DNA of 64,000 nt, from positions 76,782-140,781 of the forward strand of contig JAEWQJ010000043.1 of NCBI GenBank assembly GCA_023399215.1, written 5' to 3'. This DNA comes from Methanobacteriota archaeon. Lineage in GTDB: Archaea; Halobacteriota; Methanosarcinia; Methanosarcinales; Methanosarcinaceae. Of the stretch, positions 43,148 through 52,402 are shown in pieces. The translations under genes were made by a program, and so were the position numbers. Below the pieces are notes generated by a model, which was given only the letters and a program-made list of their open reading frames with translations, was not told where the DNA came from and ran no database searches. Each line of letters starts with the position of its first letter. Position 1 is the stretch's first letter.

Positions 43148-44143
43148 TCAACTCACGGACACTTCAAAAAGGCCTTCTTTTTTTTCTATCCTGAATTTGA
43201 CATCCAGAAACTGTTCAGTAACCCAGATATTTGTCGTAGTATGAAGAGAAAGTTCACGGACAGTGTAAGAACTATTTCCTGCGAGGGCCATGTACGGTAT
43301 TAGCTGGTCTGCTAGATGTGTGTCCACCGAGGCTCCTGATCTAATTTCAAGAATAATTTCATCGGCAGCATGTTTGCCTACTTTCTCTGCGGGAAGTCCT
43401 CTTTCCCCGAGTGCACTCCCACCTATATAGCCCGTCCAGAGGGTTATCCCACTTCCAGTGGAAAAAGCTTCAAAGGATTGAGTTTCAATTTGAGAGGGAT
43501 ATCCGGCTTCCATTAAGCTCGTACTGGCAGCTGCAGCCTGGCGTAAAGGTACATGGGCCGGAAGATTCGAAGCGTGAGAGATTCCCTTGATTTCTTCCTT
43601 TTCTTTTAAAAAATGAAATCCTCGCAGCCTGCACGGTTTAAAATAAGCTGAAACATTTCCCCCTCCTTTAGGGTAGTAACCATGTTCTTTCAAAGTTATG
43701 CTGCCTGAATATCCAAGTTGCTCCAGAGCCCTGAAAGTTATATGCTGTAGGTAGTCTATTGTTGGAGACCAGGCCACGTCGGTTCCCCCTTTTATAGTGA
43801 ATTCGACCTTCTTTTTTGCAAACGGCAGGGCAGGCATAATGCACTGGAGGAGCAGGGTTATGCTTCCTGCAGTCCCGATATCAATATCATACTTACCCCC
43901 CTCTATTTCCACTGGAATAAAAGAAATTTCAGTAGAGCCTGGAAAAAGTCCAGATATCTGAGCTTTACAGATCCTGGCTGCAGTTTCTAGTGCCTTTAAA
44001 TGCTGCTGTTTCAGGCCTGGATTTGGCCTGTTTTTTCTGATATTAGTAATCCTTATCCCTTTTCCGGTAATTGCAGAAAGAGCAACAGCTGTTCTGACCA
44101 ACTGCCCTCCTCCTTCACCATAAGAGCCGTCGATCTCTAACAT
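43148..44143 (-). CDS. rtcA: RNA 3'-terminal phosphate cyclase RtcA
   Basis: 331 aa. Converts RNA 3'-phosphate to 2',3'-cyclic phosphate with ATP. Family features: LEIDGSYGEGGGQLVRTAVA at the N-terminus, RPNPGLKQQHLKAL and PKGGGNVSAYF. The C-terminal AADEIILEIRSGASVDTHLAD region keeps His in the position of the adenylated histidine, as in DxHLxDQ. GGAGG lies about six bases before ATG 44143, which is preferred over the ATG at 44158. It lies convergently with kptA. Confidence 0.92.
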   Translation of the reverse strand: MLEIDGSYGEGGGQLVRTAVALSAITGKGIRITNIRKNRPNPGLKQQHLKALETAARICKAQISGLFPGSTEISFIPVEIEGGKYDIDIGTAGSITLLLQCIMPALPFAKKKVEFTIKGGTDVAWSPTIDYLQHITFRALEQLGYSGSITLKEHGYYPKGGGNVSAYFKPCRLRGFHFLKEKEEIKGISHASNLPAHVPLRQAAAASTSLMEAGYPSQIETQSFEAFSTGSGITLWTGYIGGSALGERGLPAEKVGKHAADEIILEIRSGASVDTHLADQLIPYMALAGNSSYTVRELSLHTTTNIWVTEQFLDVKFRIEKKEGLFEVSVS

Positions 44144-44212
44144 TCGCTTCCTCCACATTTTCCTGATTTCATCTTACGTTATCCTGCTGCTTTCCATTTG
44201 CTTTGCTTCCAT

Positions 44213-45715
44213 TTACTTTGCTTCTATTTGCTTTCCTTTCTTTTCCTTTATATTTCGGATTGCAGCTTTTACAGCTGGTCTGAGAGGATCCACAAGCATA
44301 GAGACCGGTGGTGCATAGCAAGTCTCCAGGTCAAGAAGGTCTCTAATTGTAGCTTTCTTTCGGATTGCTAGGGAAAGGGCATCGATCCTTTCCTTTATCC
44401 CCTCTCCTCCGACAAGTTGCGCCCCCACCAGAACATCGTCTTTGAACAGGAGTTTAATGCACAGGTCTTTACGGCCCGGATAATAGGAAGCTCTTGTACG
44501 CCCCCTTGAAAATCCTGTGTTTATATTTATTCCATGGCTTTCAGCCTCTTTTGAGGTAATGCCAACTCCGCCAAATTGTAAATCTCCTGCCACGGCTACC
44601 CAGGGGTTGGCAAGTGGCCCGAGAGGAGTACGTTTTCCTGTTATATTATTGCCGATTATGTCGGCCATATGCCGGGCTGTCGTGCCAAGCTGATTTAATT
44701 TTGCTTCTCCTGTTATAAGGTCTATTACTTCCACACATTCCCCGCCTGCATACACATAGGGAAGAAATTCTTCTCCTGCCTTATTTCTTGCCTTATCTCC
44801 TGCCTTAACCTGGAGCATTTCATTTACAATTATTCCTCCTGCTTTCCCGATTTCGATACCGGCCTCCAGAGCAAGGGATACCTCAGGTCTAATTCCACTT
44901 GCAAGAAGTATAAGATCTACAGGAAGCTGCCTATCCCCTACATATAGTGTTTTTTCTTTCCAGAAATTTTCAGGATAAACAGCAAGTTTACCGGAGATGA
45001 CCTCAATCCCGAGACTTTCCAGATGTTCTCTTATGATTTCGGAAATGTTAGGGTCCAGTTGTCTGGAAAGCAGGTTTTTACTCCGGCTTATGAGGAAGAT
45101 TTTAATTTTCCTTTTTGAAAGTGCCACTGCACACTCTATTCCTATTGTTCCTGCGCCTATTATGCAAACTCTCTCAACAGTTTCCAGGGCTTTTTCAAAA
45201 AGCACTCCATCATCAAGATTCCTCAGAGTAAAAACACCGTAAGGGAGCACATTCGTGCTGCCTATTAGAGGTATAAAGGGAAGGCTACCTGTGGCGATAA
45301 CGAGTTTGTCAAAAGGATAAGTCCCTTCTCCTGTCCGAACAACTTTTAAATCCAGGTCTATTGAGCTGACACACTCGTTTAGCCTGACATCTATTCGATT
45401 TCTTTTGAAAAAATCTCTGGGTTTCACTATTAATTTTTCAAAGCTCTCAATTTCCCGGCCCAGAACAAAAGGGATTCCGCAGTGGCTGTAAGCAGTATGG
45501 GAATCTCTTGAAATTACGGTAATCTCAAAATCGCTCTGTCTTCTAATTTTGGTAGCAACAGCCATGCCACAGGCTCCCCCTCCTATAATAACCACTTTTA
45601 CGGGATCTTTTTTTTCGATGTTCTGTGTGGATACTGCTCCCTGAAATTTTTCGTTAGCTTTGGCTGTTTTCTGGATTTCATCTACAACGCTTTTTGTGTC
45701 AAAATCGCTTCCCAT
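44213..45715 (-). CDS. CoA-disulfide-reductase/NADH-oxidase-like flavoprotein
   Basis: 500 aa. N-terminal FAD site VVIIGGGACGMAVATK, the single redox cysteine in YSHCGIPFVLG, NAD site CIIGAGTIGIECAVAL, second FAD motif YAGGECVEV, and a C-terminal dimerisation domain. This is the CoADR/Nox group that uses one active-site Cys to reduce CoA disulfide, polysulfide or oxygen. About 30 extra residues precede the FAD domain. Substrate undecided. The ATG 45715 has no strong ribosome binding site. Confidence 0.85.
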   Translation of the reverse strand: MGSDFDTKSVVDEIQKTAKANEKFQGAVSTQNIEKKDPVKVVIIGGGACGMAVATKIRRQSDFEITVISRDSHTAYSHCGIPFVLGREIESFEKLIVKPRDFFKRNRIDVRLNECVSSIDLDLKVVRTGEGTYPFDKLVIATGSLPFIPLIGSTNVLPYGVFTLRNLDDGVLFEKALETVERVCIIGAGTIGIECAVALSKRKIKIFLISRSKNLLSRQLDPNISEIIREHLESLGIEVISGKLAVYPENFWKEKTLYVGDRQLPVDLILLASGIRPEVSLALEAGIEIGKAGGIIVNEMLQVKAGDKARNKAGEEFLPYVYAGGECVEVIDLITGEAKLNQLGTTARHMADIIGNNITGKRTPLGPLANPWVAVAGDLQFGGVGITSKEAESHGININTGFSRGRTRASYYPGRKDLCIKLLFKDDVLVGAQLVGGEGIKERIDALSLAIRKKATIRDLLDLETCYAPPVSMLVDPLRPAVKAAIRNIKEKKGKQIEAK

Positions 45716-45907
45716 ACTCTCAATAATTGTGTTTCACGCCTATTATAAGTATTTAAGTATCCGAAAAGCTTTCATTAACGAGTAGGGAATTCTCAAAGTG
45801 ATTTATCAAGGCTATTTGATCAGGCACTTTTGAAAGACAAGTTATTTGAAAATCTGTCCTTCACACATGAAAATACACCTGCATAATCCGAAAAAAGCAC
45901 GAAAAGG

Positions 45908-46018
45908 ACTTATAGTGTTCAGGGGGGCTGAACGAGCGAGTTTGGGAGTGGGGGGTTAGTACATAAAAAAGTTTCTATGTCTCGCCCGTTCAATTTTTTA
46001 CAAGTCTTTTTTTTTATA
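45908..46018 (+). ncRNA. Candidate structured RNA with G-rich bulge and T-run terminator
   Basis: TGAACGAGCGAG (45929-45940) pairs with CTCGCCCGTTCA (45981-45992) at 11 of 12 positions. A smaller stem ACATA/TATGT (45961-45980) stacks inside. A G-rich side strand (GGGAGTGGGGGG) sits in between, and another G6 run precedes the stem. AATTTTTTAC and a run of nine T follow. This looks like a short terminator-ended RNA, or a bidirectional terminator. Strand and promoter are not certain. Confidence 0.3.
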
Positions 46019-46546
46019 TATACTTTTCTAAATTTTCGACTCTAATATTTTTTAAAATTTTCTATATTTCCTATGACCTGTTCTGAAAGACTTCTTCTGG
46101 AGTTGTTTTGAAAGTCTCTTATCTTCAAGACATCATAAATGAAAAATGACTTTGATTTGATAAAACTCTTTAAATAACCACAAAGTTCTTAAATCCTGCC
46201 GGCATTAAATACATGAATTTAAAACATATGACGCACAGGGTTCCTCATTTGCCGAGACTCCTTTAAAGGCGGGAGGAAACTGTTTTGTCAGATCATATCA
46301 TTGATTAACAACTTCACCTATTCACCATTGCTAAATTCGTAAAGATAATCCAACGTAACTAATCAATATGCAAATATAATAAAACTTCAGATTTACTACA
46401 TTATCACTCAGGGTTAAAATACTATTCAACGTAAAACTGGAATTATATCTCATCACCCATGAAGTAAAAGTCAAAAAGTGCTCTCGATAAACCTGATACA
46501 TATTTCACTTACCGCTTACCAGTTATCACTACAGAGCCCATAAACC

Positions 46547-46600
46547 ACGGGATAGGGCGTCTGGCACATATCGGCTTCATGCCCGGATTGCCCGTTTTTA
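46547..46600 (+). ncRNA. Candidate structured RNA or attenuator hairpin
   Basis: ACGGG (46547) pairs with CCCGT (46591), and GGGCG (46555) with TGCCC (46580) inside it, separated by an internal loop. TTTTTA follows at once. Its local GC content is well above the flanks, a known sign of RNA genes in AT-rich archaea. Confidence 0.25.
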
Positions 46601-47219
46601 AGGGTATTTCTTGAAAATCTCAGTTATCAGGCTAATTGAAATGCGAACTTTTTTTGGCTTTTGGCGCTGAAGTTTATCTCAGGGTCATAATAAAAACTTA
46701 TGTTAGGAAAAGGGCTTTCGAGCAGATATTGGAAAGTCTCAGGAACAATGCAGGTATTATTGTCTGCTCATTTGAAAGTTAAGAGATTCTAGATCTAAGA
46801 GAGCCTTAAGCCAGGCTAACTCAGGTCCGGAACTTTACCAGGTTCTCATAAGGTAAGAGCTTCCACTCGATCATGTAAATTTCTGGCACTCTACCGGATA
46901 AGGTCTTCTGGCATAAGTATAATGTAAACTCAGGCAGGTTCGGAACTATCTTTCCGGCTACAGTTCTAGTTAATTCTTAAATCTGCCCCTTCAAGGGTGT
47001 TTTATCCCTGGTCCGTAATATCTGATTTTTTACTATTTTTGCATTGTCCAGGGCTTTACGAGTTTTCGGAGTTTAGAGAATAGTTTATGTTATCAGAAAA
47101 CTCGACGGATCTAATTCCAAAATACAATTAATTGTAACTGTTAGGAATGAAATTCCTAGTGAATTTAATTTAATAAATCTATCACGATAAATCATTCACA
47201 ATATATGAGGAGAATTCAC

Positions 47220-48773
47220 ATGCAAAATACGGATACTACAAAATACATCATTCATTCTAAGATTAATGCAGATGGGGTAATTGAACGTCCTGATATCGTA
47301 GGCGCGATCTTTGGGCAAACTGAGGGATTACTCGGGGCTGATCTTGATCTCCGTGACCTACAAAAAACTGGCAGGATTGGCAGGATCGAGGTAATGGTTA
47401 CAGCTAAAGGAGGAAAGACCAAAGGAAATATCTTTGTTCCCTCAAGCCTTGATAAGGTCGAAACCTCAATTCTTGCCGCGTCGCTTGAGACCATTGATAG
47501 AGTAGGGCCATGCAGTGCCAAAATCGAGGTTTTCCAGGTAGAAGACGTAAGAGCTGTAAAGCGAAAGAAGATTATTGAAAGGGCAAAACTCATTTTTACC
47601 AAAATGTTCGATGAGACCGTTCCCGAATCCCAGGAGCTGGCCGATGAAGTCCGACAGTCCGTAAGAGTCGATGAACTTACTTACTATGGAAAGTCCAGAA
47701 TTCCCTGTGGGCCGAATGTAATTAACTCAGATGCCATCATTATTCTCGAGGGAAGGGCTGACATTCTGAACCTGCTCCGCTATGGTATAAAGAATACCAT
47801 ATGCGTAGGGGGAACAAACATTCCTCCGGAAGTTGCAGAGCTTACTAAAAAGAAAACAGTAACAGCGTTTACTGATGGAGACCGTGGAGGAGAACTCATA
47901 ATACGTGAGCTCCTGCAGGTGGCAGACATCGACTATGTTGCCCGTGCTCCTGATGGAAAATGTGTAGAGGACCTTGTCCAGAAAGAAGTTATACGAGCTC
48001 TTCGTCGGAAAGTTCCTGTAGAGCAGATCATCGAGAAATACGGAATCCAGGAGAGGGAAGGTGAAGAAGGTGCCAGAGTGGAGAGAGGCTCCAAAAGAAA
48101 GATAAGGGCACCTGAAATTGCTCCCAGGATTACTGAAAAGAAGCTGCACAAGCGTGTTAAAGTTCACAGGGTCTCTTCAAAGCCAGACCTTTACGAGGAG
48201 GAACTTTCGGAAGAAGCAGCGAAAGGAAAAAAATCTATAAAAGCTTTTGAAAAGGTTTCTGAAAAAACTGCTGAGAAAGTCTCGGACATGGTTCCTGCGA
48301 CTACAGAAAAAGTCAAAACGAGATATATCGTCGCAAAACCTCATATTTCATCAAGGACAGTTTCTGCTGTTGCCAGAGTTCCCAGAGAAAAGCCTGCCGA
48401 GAAGGTTCCTGCAGCTGTCAAAGTTCCTGGAGGTGAGGCGGTCAGAGTCTCTCCTGCTCCGGTAAAGACGGTCCCAGTTTCTCCTGAAGCCACTAGGTTC
48501 AGACCTCATGTCGAAGCTCTGAAAGGAACTTTAACGGCCAGAATTCTTGACTCCCAGGATAAGGTAATAGAGGAGATTGCGGTACGGGACCTTGCGAGCA
48601 GGCTGAAAACCTATAAAGAAAACATCCAGAGCGTAGTTTTTGATGGCGTAATTACTCAGAGGCTCGTTGATATTGCCTCAAGTAATGCAATTAAGAACCT
48701 TATAGGTGTAAAGATAGGGAACATAGCTAAGGTTCCTGCTGATATGGAAGTTTTGACCGCAAGCATGCTTTGA
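47220..48773 (+). CDS. dnaG: Archaeal DnaG (primase-like, exosome-associated)
   Basis: 517 aa. N-terminal archaeal DnaG domain, then a TOPRIM domain with AIIILEGRADILNLLRYGI and TAFTDGDRGGELIIRELL, then a long variable Lys/Val/Ala-rich linker and a C-terminal conserved domain (LKGTLTARILDSQDKVIEEI). It can synthesise RNA primers in vitro and is a stable subunit of the archaeal exosome. GAGGAG precedes ATG 47220 at seven bases, which is preferred over the ATG at 47205. A terminator hairpin overlaps its stop codon. Confidence 0.94.
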   Translation: MQNTDTTKYIIHSKINADGVIERPDIVGAIFGQTEGLLGADLDLRDLQKTGRIGRIEVMVTAKGGKTKGNIFVPSSLDKVETSILAASLETIDRVGPCSAKIEVFQVEDVRAVKRKKIIERAKLIFTKMFDETVPESQELADEVRQSVRVDELTYYGKSRIPCGPNVINSDAIIILEGRADILNLLRYGIKNTICVGGTNIPPEVAELTKKKTVTAFTDGDRGGELIIRELLQVADIDYVARAPDGKCVEDLVQKEVIRALRRKVPVEQIIEKYGIQEREGEEGARVERGSKRKIRAPEIAPRITEKKLHKRVKVHRVSSKPDLYEEELSEEAAKGKKSIKAFEKVSEKTAEKVSDMVPATTEKVKTRYIVAKPHISSRTVSAVARVPREKPAEKVPAAVKVPGGEAVRVSPAPVKTVPVSPEATRFRPHVEALKGTLTARILDSQDKVIEEIAVRDLASRLKTYKENIQSVVFDGVITQRLVDIASSNAIKNLIGVKIGNIAKVPADMEVLTASML

Positions 48774-48810
48774 GAGACCTTTACTTCTCTCAATATTCAT
48801 TCTTTTTTAT
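48770..48810 (+). terminator. Hairpin terminator overlapping the dnaG stop
   Basis: TTGAGAGA (48770-48777) pairs with TCTCTCAA (48786-48793), and a TTCTTTTTTATT run follows. The stop codon TGA is inside the left arm. Confidence 0.7.
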
Positions 48811-49178
48811 TCCCTTTTGTTAATTTCCATTCCTTTTCACTTCTCTTTTTTAACCCTCACTTTTCTCTATTTCTTTTTCCCTCTCCCCTCTTTCCTATTT
48901 CTTTTTCCTATACTTTCCATCTTTTTCTAAAGTCACTTCCATCTGGACTGTCATCTTTAATCTTTATATATAGGATTCACAGGATCACACGATTTGGCAT
49001 TATTTCACACCGCCGTGCTAAACTTCACACTTTCTCCCATAATCCTTCATTATTTATCATATACATTATATGGAAAAGTTTATCATACAAAACTAGGAAG
49101 TTCATTTCCTCGGATAATTCTTTTATCCGATTCAAGATAATATTAAATTGATCTTGTAAAATTGTAGGTCTGTTCGCT
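48794..49178. other. Pyrimidine-rich spacer downstream of dnaG
   Basis: CT-rich strand (CTTTTTC-type runs) to about 48940, then AT-rich sequence with the UPF0058 promoter region. No gene seen. Confidence 0.5.
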
Positions 49179-49457
49179 ATGCACAAGGAAGAGCTAATAC
49201 AACTACACACGTATATGGCCCAGATGAAGAGATATTTTGAAAGGCACGGGGTAACGCACGAATTCGATGACTACAAGGCTTTATCCATAAGCCCTGTACA
49301 CATTCACCGGAGCAAGGCAGATCACAAGCGCGCAATTTTTATTTTAGGAGGCGAGCTTGCAACTCTCATGTCCCGGGACGACCCTATCTTTGAGGAAACA
49401 CCAGCTCATATGAAGGATTCACTGAATTCCGTCATCAAGCTCATGGGTAATAACTGA
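49179..49457 (+). CDS. UPF0058-family protein
   Basis: 92 aa, helical. It matches the archaeal UPF0058 family (MHKEELIQLHTYMAQMKRY, HIHRSKADHKRAIFILGGEL). Several His residues are conserved and may bind metal. No function is established. The 3' end overlaps the convergent acetyltransferase gene by 17 bp. Confidence 0.85.
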   Translation: MHKEELIQLHTYMAQMKRYFERHGVTHEFDDYKALSISPVHIHRSKADHKRAIFILGGELATLMSRDDPIFEETPAHMKDSLNSVIKLMGNN

Positions 49458-49971
49458 TAGGGCCCTTGAAGGTGACAAAGAATTCGTTATCTGAAATTAT
49501 AGATTCCAGATACTTTTGTTTTGAAATTAGGAGACGATAAGGGTGAAGATGCATTTTCATCACCATTCCGTCCTCTCCATCTGAGTAATATTTTTTTTCG
49601 GTCCAGCAGGGTACAAATCCTATGGACCTATATAATTTTTGTGCTCCTTTGTTACTGTTTCTTACTTCGAGCCTTGCGTATCGAAGTCCGTTTGCGACAA
49701 ATATGTCACAGATAGCATGAATTAGTGATGTACCTATTCCTCTTCCCCGATATTCTTCTTTGACACCGACAGAAAAAATGTGCCCCTCATTTTCTCCAGA
49801 ACGGTAGCCTACTACATACCCCACGACTTTTCCATCCTGCTCTGCAACAAGGAAACCATCTCCAACGGTTTCGTAAAAGCTCATATATAAGAGGGAGTTG
49901 TGCTCCGAAAAGGCCTCACTTTCAATTTCAACTACTTCTTGAAAGTCCTCAGGTGCAAAACGCCTTATCAT
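49441..49971 (-). CDS. GNAT-family N-acetyltransferase (RimI/Ard1-like)
   Basis: 176 aa. The N-terminal IRRFAPEDFQEVVEIESEAF, acetyl-CoA loop VKEEYRGRGIGTSLIHAI and ARLEVRNSNKGAQKLYRSIG with the conserved Tyr match the protein N-terminal acetyltransferase group. An extra 25-residue tail follows the domain and overlaps the convergent UPF0058 gene. Substrate is probably protein N-termini, by family. Confidence 0.87.
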   Translation of the reverse strand: MIRRFAPEDFQEVVEIESEAFSEHNSLLYMSFYETVGDGFLVAEQDGKVVGYVVGYRSGENEGHIFSVGVKEEYRGRGIGTSLIHAICDIFVANGLRYARLEVRNSNKGAQKLYRSIGFVPCWTEKKYYSDGEDGMVMKMHLHPYRLLISKQKYLESIISDNEFFVTFKGPISYYP

Positions 49972-50206
49972 AATATCTAATATATTCCTGCCATTTTATT
50001 ATTTCTTCGAGAGGAAATATTTCTTCTAAATTCCTCCCGAAGTTCCTCTGAAGTCATTTTGAAGTCCTACAGTCCAGATTTTATGAACTTATTTCAGTAT
50101 AGCTGATTTTTCATAGACCTAATTTTCATAGTTTTCATAGACCTGATTTTCATAGTTTTCGTCAAACTGATTTCAATAGAACTTATTTAGAGGTCCACAT
50201 GAGAGC

Positions 50207-52087
50207 TCAGAGTTTCTTGATATGCCTGACGTCCACTGCAACTCCTCTACTGGATTTTACCATTTCCTCTCCGCTCATCATAGCTCGCCCTACACAGAGC
50301 GCTTTTTTCCCGAGTACAATTACCTCATCATTAGGCCTTATTCCCGGATCAGCCTCGATAACTCCTGGGGCAAGAATGGAACCGCGTGGGAGAAAATCAT
50401 CAATTTTTACCAGGTATTTCTTGGTTTTTAGCATGAGTTCGGCCCCTTCGAGGGAAAGAGCAAGCATTCCGTATTGTGGAACCAGGGTTGCAAGTTGTTT
50501 TTTCCCAGAAAAGAGCTGATACTTGGGGAATCGGCCTTTGACTGCAAGCTTTCCGGTTTCTTCAGAGAAAAGAAATGTAGCACCTTCTCCGAACTGATAT
50601 TCTGCAATAGCTCTCACGAAATTCTTTTTGTTTTCTTCCGCGTTCAGGCTTTTCCTGCTGAAACTTTCGGATGTGCAGATAGACTCAACGGTCTTCTTGA
50701 GGTTTGAAAGAGCTTCCATAGACACAAGGCTTCCTGTGGCAGTATAGGTTATTTCAATCCCGAGCTTGCCTGCGGCTCGTTCACAGATTTCCCTGTATGC
50801 TCCTTCTACATGGGCGACTATGGCCTTGTACCTGTATTTTGAGAGATAAGCTTCAAGGCAGCTGGAAACCCAGGCTTTTTCTTCTTCGTCCCAGTGACCT
50901 GTAACCGCAGTGTCATAATGGGCTGCTGGGTATGTTAATTCCAGTTCTCTGGGCACTATTCCGAGAGGTGAGGTTAAAATCACTTCATGAACGAATTTCC
51001 GGTATTTTCCAAGTGCCAGTATAAATTTCTGATGGGATTGGGAGGTTGAGTAAGGTTTTCTGGCCGCGCATGGCAAAAGTACGAGGATCTCAAGGTCCGG
51101 AGGTGTATACCTCTCCTGTATACGCCGTGCAAACCTCACCACTTCGACTCGAGATAGAGCCTCCGAGGTATCTGCAAGCAACTGGTTTTGCCGGAAAGCA
51201 GGAATTCTTTCTTCAAGGTAAGAGTATTCGAAATCCCCAAGTCTTAACAGGGCTGTGAGCCAGGGCCTGACCCTGCACTGGCCTTCAATATATTCTCTCA
51301 ATGTTCCGGTCCTTATCCTTTCCCGCACAAGGGAGAGTTCGGCTTCGAGAGCATTCCTATTGTGAGCTGAAAGGAATTTTGCTCTCTCTATCTTCGGAAG
51401 CTTCCTGAGCTCTGAAGGTGTACTTTCAGCACATGCCCTGCACCTGCAAGGAAATTCTGTCAGGGAGTCAAGATAAAATCTGCCTGCTGCTGTCAGGTAT
51501 ATATCAGAATAAGCTGCAATTTCTGCTCTGGTATCGTCCAGGACATCAACTCCGAGGTAGACCAGCATAGCTATATTTTCAGGAAGCGCGAGGTTCGGGG
51601 CATAAAGAGCTGTATCGGAGGGAATCTGGTTTCTAAACTCTATTACGGTCTCAAGAAATCTTCGTGCATTGTTTTCCAGGGTACCTGCCCCTTCCATCGC
51701 ATACAGGTCGGTTTTTTCAGGCTTTTCTCCTATCCTCAGGAGGGAACCTGTTGGGCCTGCATCTTCAATGTTTTCGCCTTTAAGATCAGTAAATTTTTCG
51801 ACTTTCCCGAGAGATTCAGCTGGAATGGCAGGCGGATATGCTTGATGCGGCAGGATTATAAGAGTTCCTTTTCCTGCTTTTTCCCGGATTTGCTTTACGC
51901 GTGCTTCGAGTTCTGCATCGGATTTTACACCCCAGAAACTTCCCGCATCAATAACAGAGCCAGGGTTTTCAAGCTTTCCAAGTTCTGCCGCATTCAAAAT
52001 GCAGGGCGTATGAAGCTCGGGAGACAGCAGAAGTTTTCCTATCCTTGCTGCTCCATCTCTTTGTTCTATCTCAAAATACCGTGTCAT
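50207..52087 (-). CDS. arcS: Archaeosine synthase ArcS (TgtA2)
   Basis: 626 aa. An inactive-type TGT barrel at the N-terminus (LHTPCILNAAELGKLENPGS) is followed by the ArcS core domain with LVLLPCAARKPYSTSQSHQ and a C-terminal PUA domain (LPRGSILAPGVIEADPGIRP). It converts preQ0 at position 15 of tRNA towards archaeosine by adding lysine, after TgtA; RaSEA is a separate partner not seen here. GAGG before ATG 52087 favours this start over ATG 52132. Confidence 0.92.
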   Translation of the reverse strand: MTRYFEIEQRDGAARIGKLLLSPELHTPCILNAAELGKLENPGSVIDAGSFWGVKSDAELEARVKQIREKAGKGTLIILPHQAYPPAIPAESLGKVEKFTDLKGENIEDAGPTGSLLRIGEKPEKTDLYAMEGAGTLENNARRFLETVIEFRNQIPSDTALYAPNLALPENIAMLVYLGVDVLDDTRAEIAAYSDIYLTAAGRFYLDSLTEFPCRCRACAESTPSELRKLPKIERAKFLSAHNRNALEAELSLVRERIRTGTLREYIEGQCRVRPWLTALLRLGDFEYSYLEERIPAFRQNQLLADTSEALSRVEVVRFARRIQERYTPPDLEILVLLPCAARKPYSTSQSHQKFILALGKYRKFVHEVILTSPLGIVPRELELTYPAAHYDTAVTGHWDEEEKAWVSSCLEAYLSKYRYKAIVAHVEGAYREICERAAGKLGIEITYTATGSLVSMEALSNLKKTVESICTSESFSRKSLNAEENKKNFVRAIAEYQFGEGATFLFSEETGKLAVKGRFPKYQLFSGKKQLATLVPQYGMLALSLEGAELMLKTKKYLVKIDDFLPRGSILAPGVIEADPGIRPNDEVIVLGKKALCVGRAMMSGEEMVKSSRGVAVDVRHIKKL

Positions 52088-52402
52088 ATTTGTCCTCTTA
52101 TGTCTATCAGGATGTAAAGGTTTGTCCTGCACTTTTTCCTGAAAGTTTCTTTTACGTTCTGTTTTTCTGAAGCTGAAAGGTTCTCAGCTTTCCGGTTTAT
52201 TCCATGCTAACTCTTCAGAAGGAGAATAGTATTCTTCAGAAAGAGAATGATATTCTTCAGAAGAAAGGAGGATGGTATATTTTTATATATTATTAATCTT
52301 GATTATCTGCTGCAACTCATCTTTCATTTGTCTGTCATTGTCTGTCTCAATTCGTGGCAGAAATTCTATTTTTCACATTTGAACTCCAATTTGAGGTCTA
52401 GA
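52088..52402. other. Divergent spacer arcS / glcD-like
   Basis: 315 bp with AGAAGGAGAATAGTATTCTTC-like direct repeats of about 23 bp (52216-52265). It must hold both promoters. The frame open from 52247 is non-coding until ATG 52403. Confidence 0.5.

Larger units (their letters stand above)
45716..47219. other. 1.5-kb spacer before dnaG with structured GC-rich segments
   Basis: AT-rich background with two compact GC-rich, self-complementary segments (45908-46018 and 46547-46600), listed separately. There are fragments that look like decayed coding sequence (for example FEQILESLRNNAGIIV on the plus strand at about 46710-46770), but no continuous gene. The end contains the dnaG promoter and ribosome binding site. 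Confidence 0.5.

Noticed and set aside
43451..43475. TTCCAGTGGAAA dyad in rtcA
   Set aside because: Only the dyad matches and there is no G-run; coding constraint is enough.
43896..43918. ORB-like match in rtcA
   Set aside because: The bases encode IPVEIEGG, a normal RtcA segment; 18 of 23 matches can be explained by coding constraint.
45716..47219. tRNA, SRP RNA or RNase P RNA in the big spacer
   Set aside because: No T-loop signature, SRP helix 8 or RNase P core was seen; only two small hairpins are supported.
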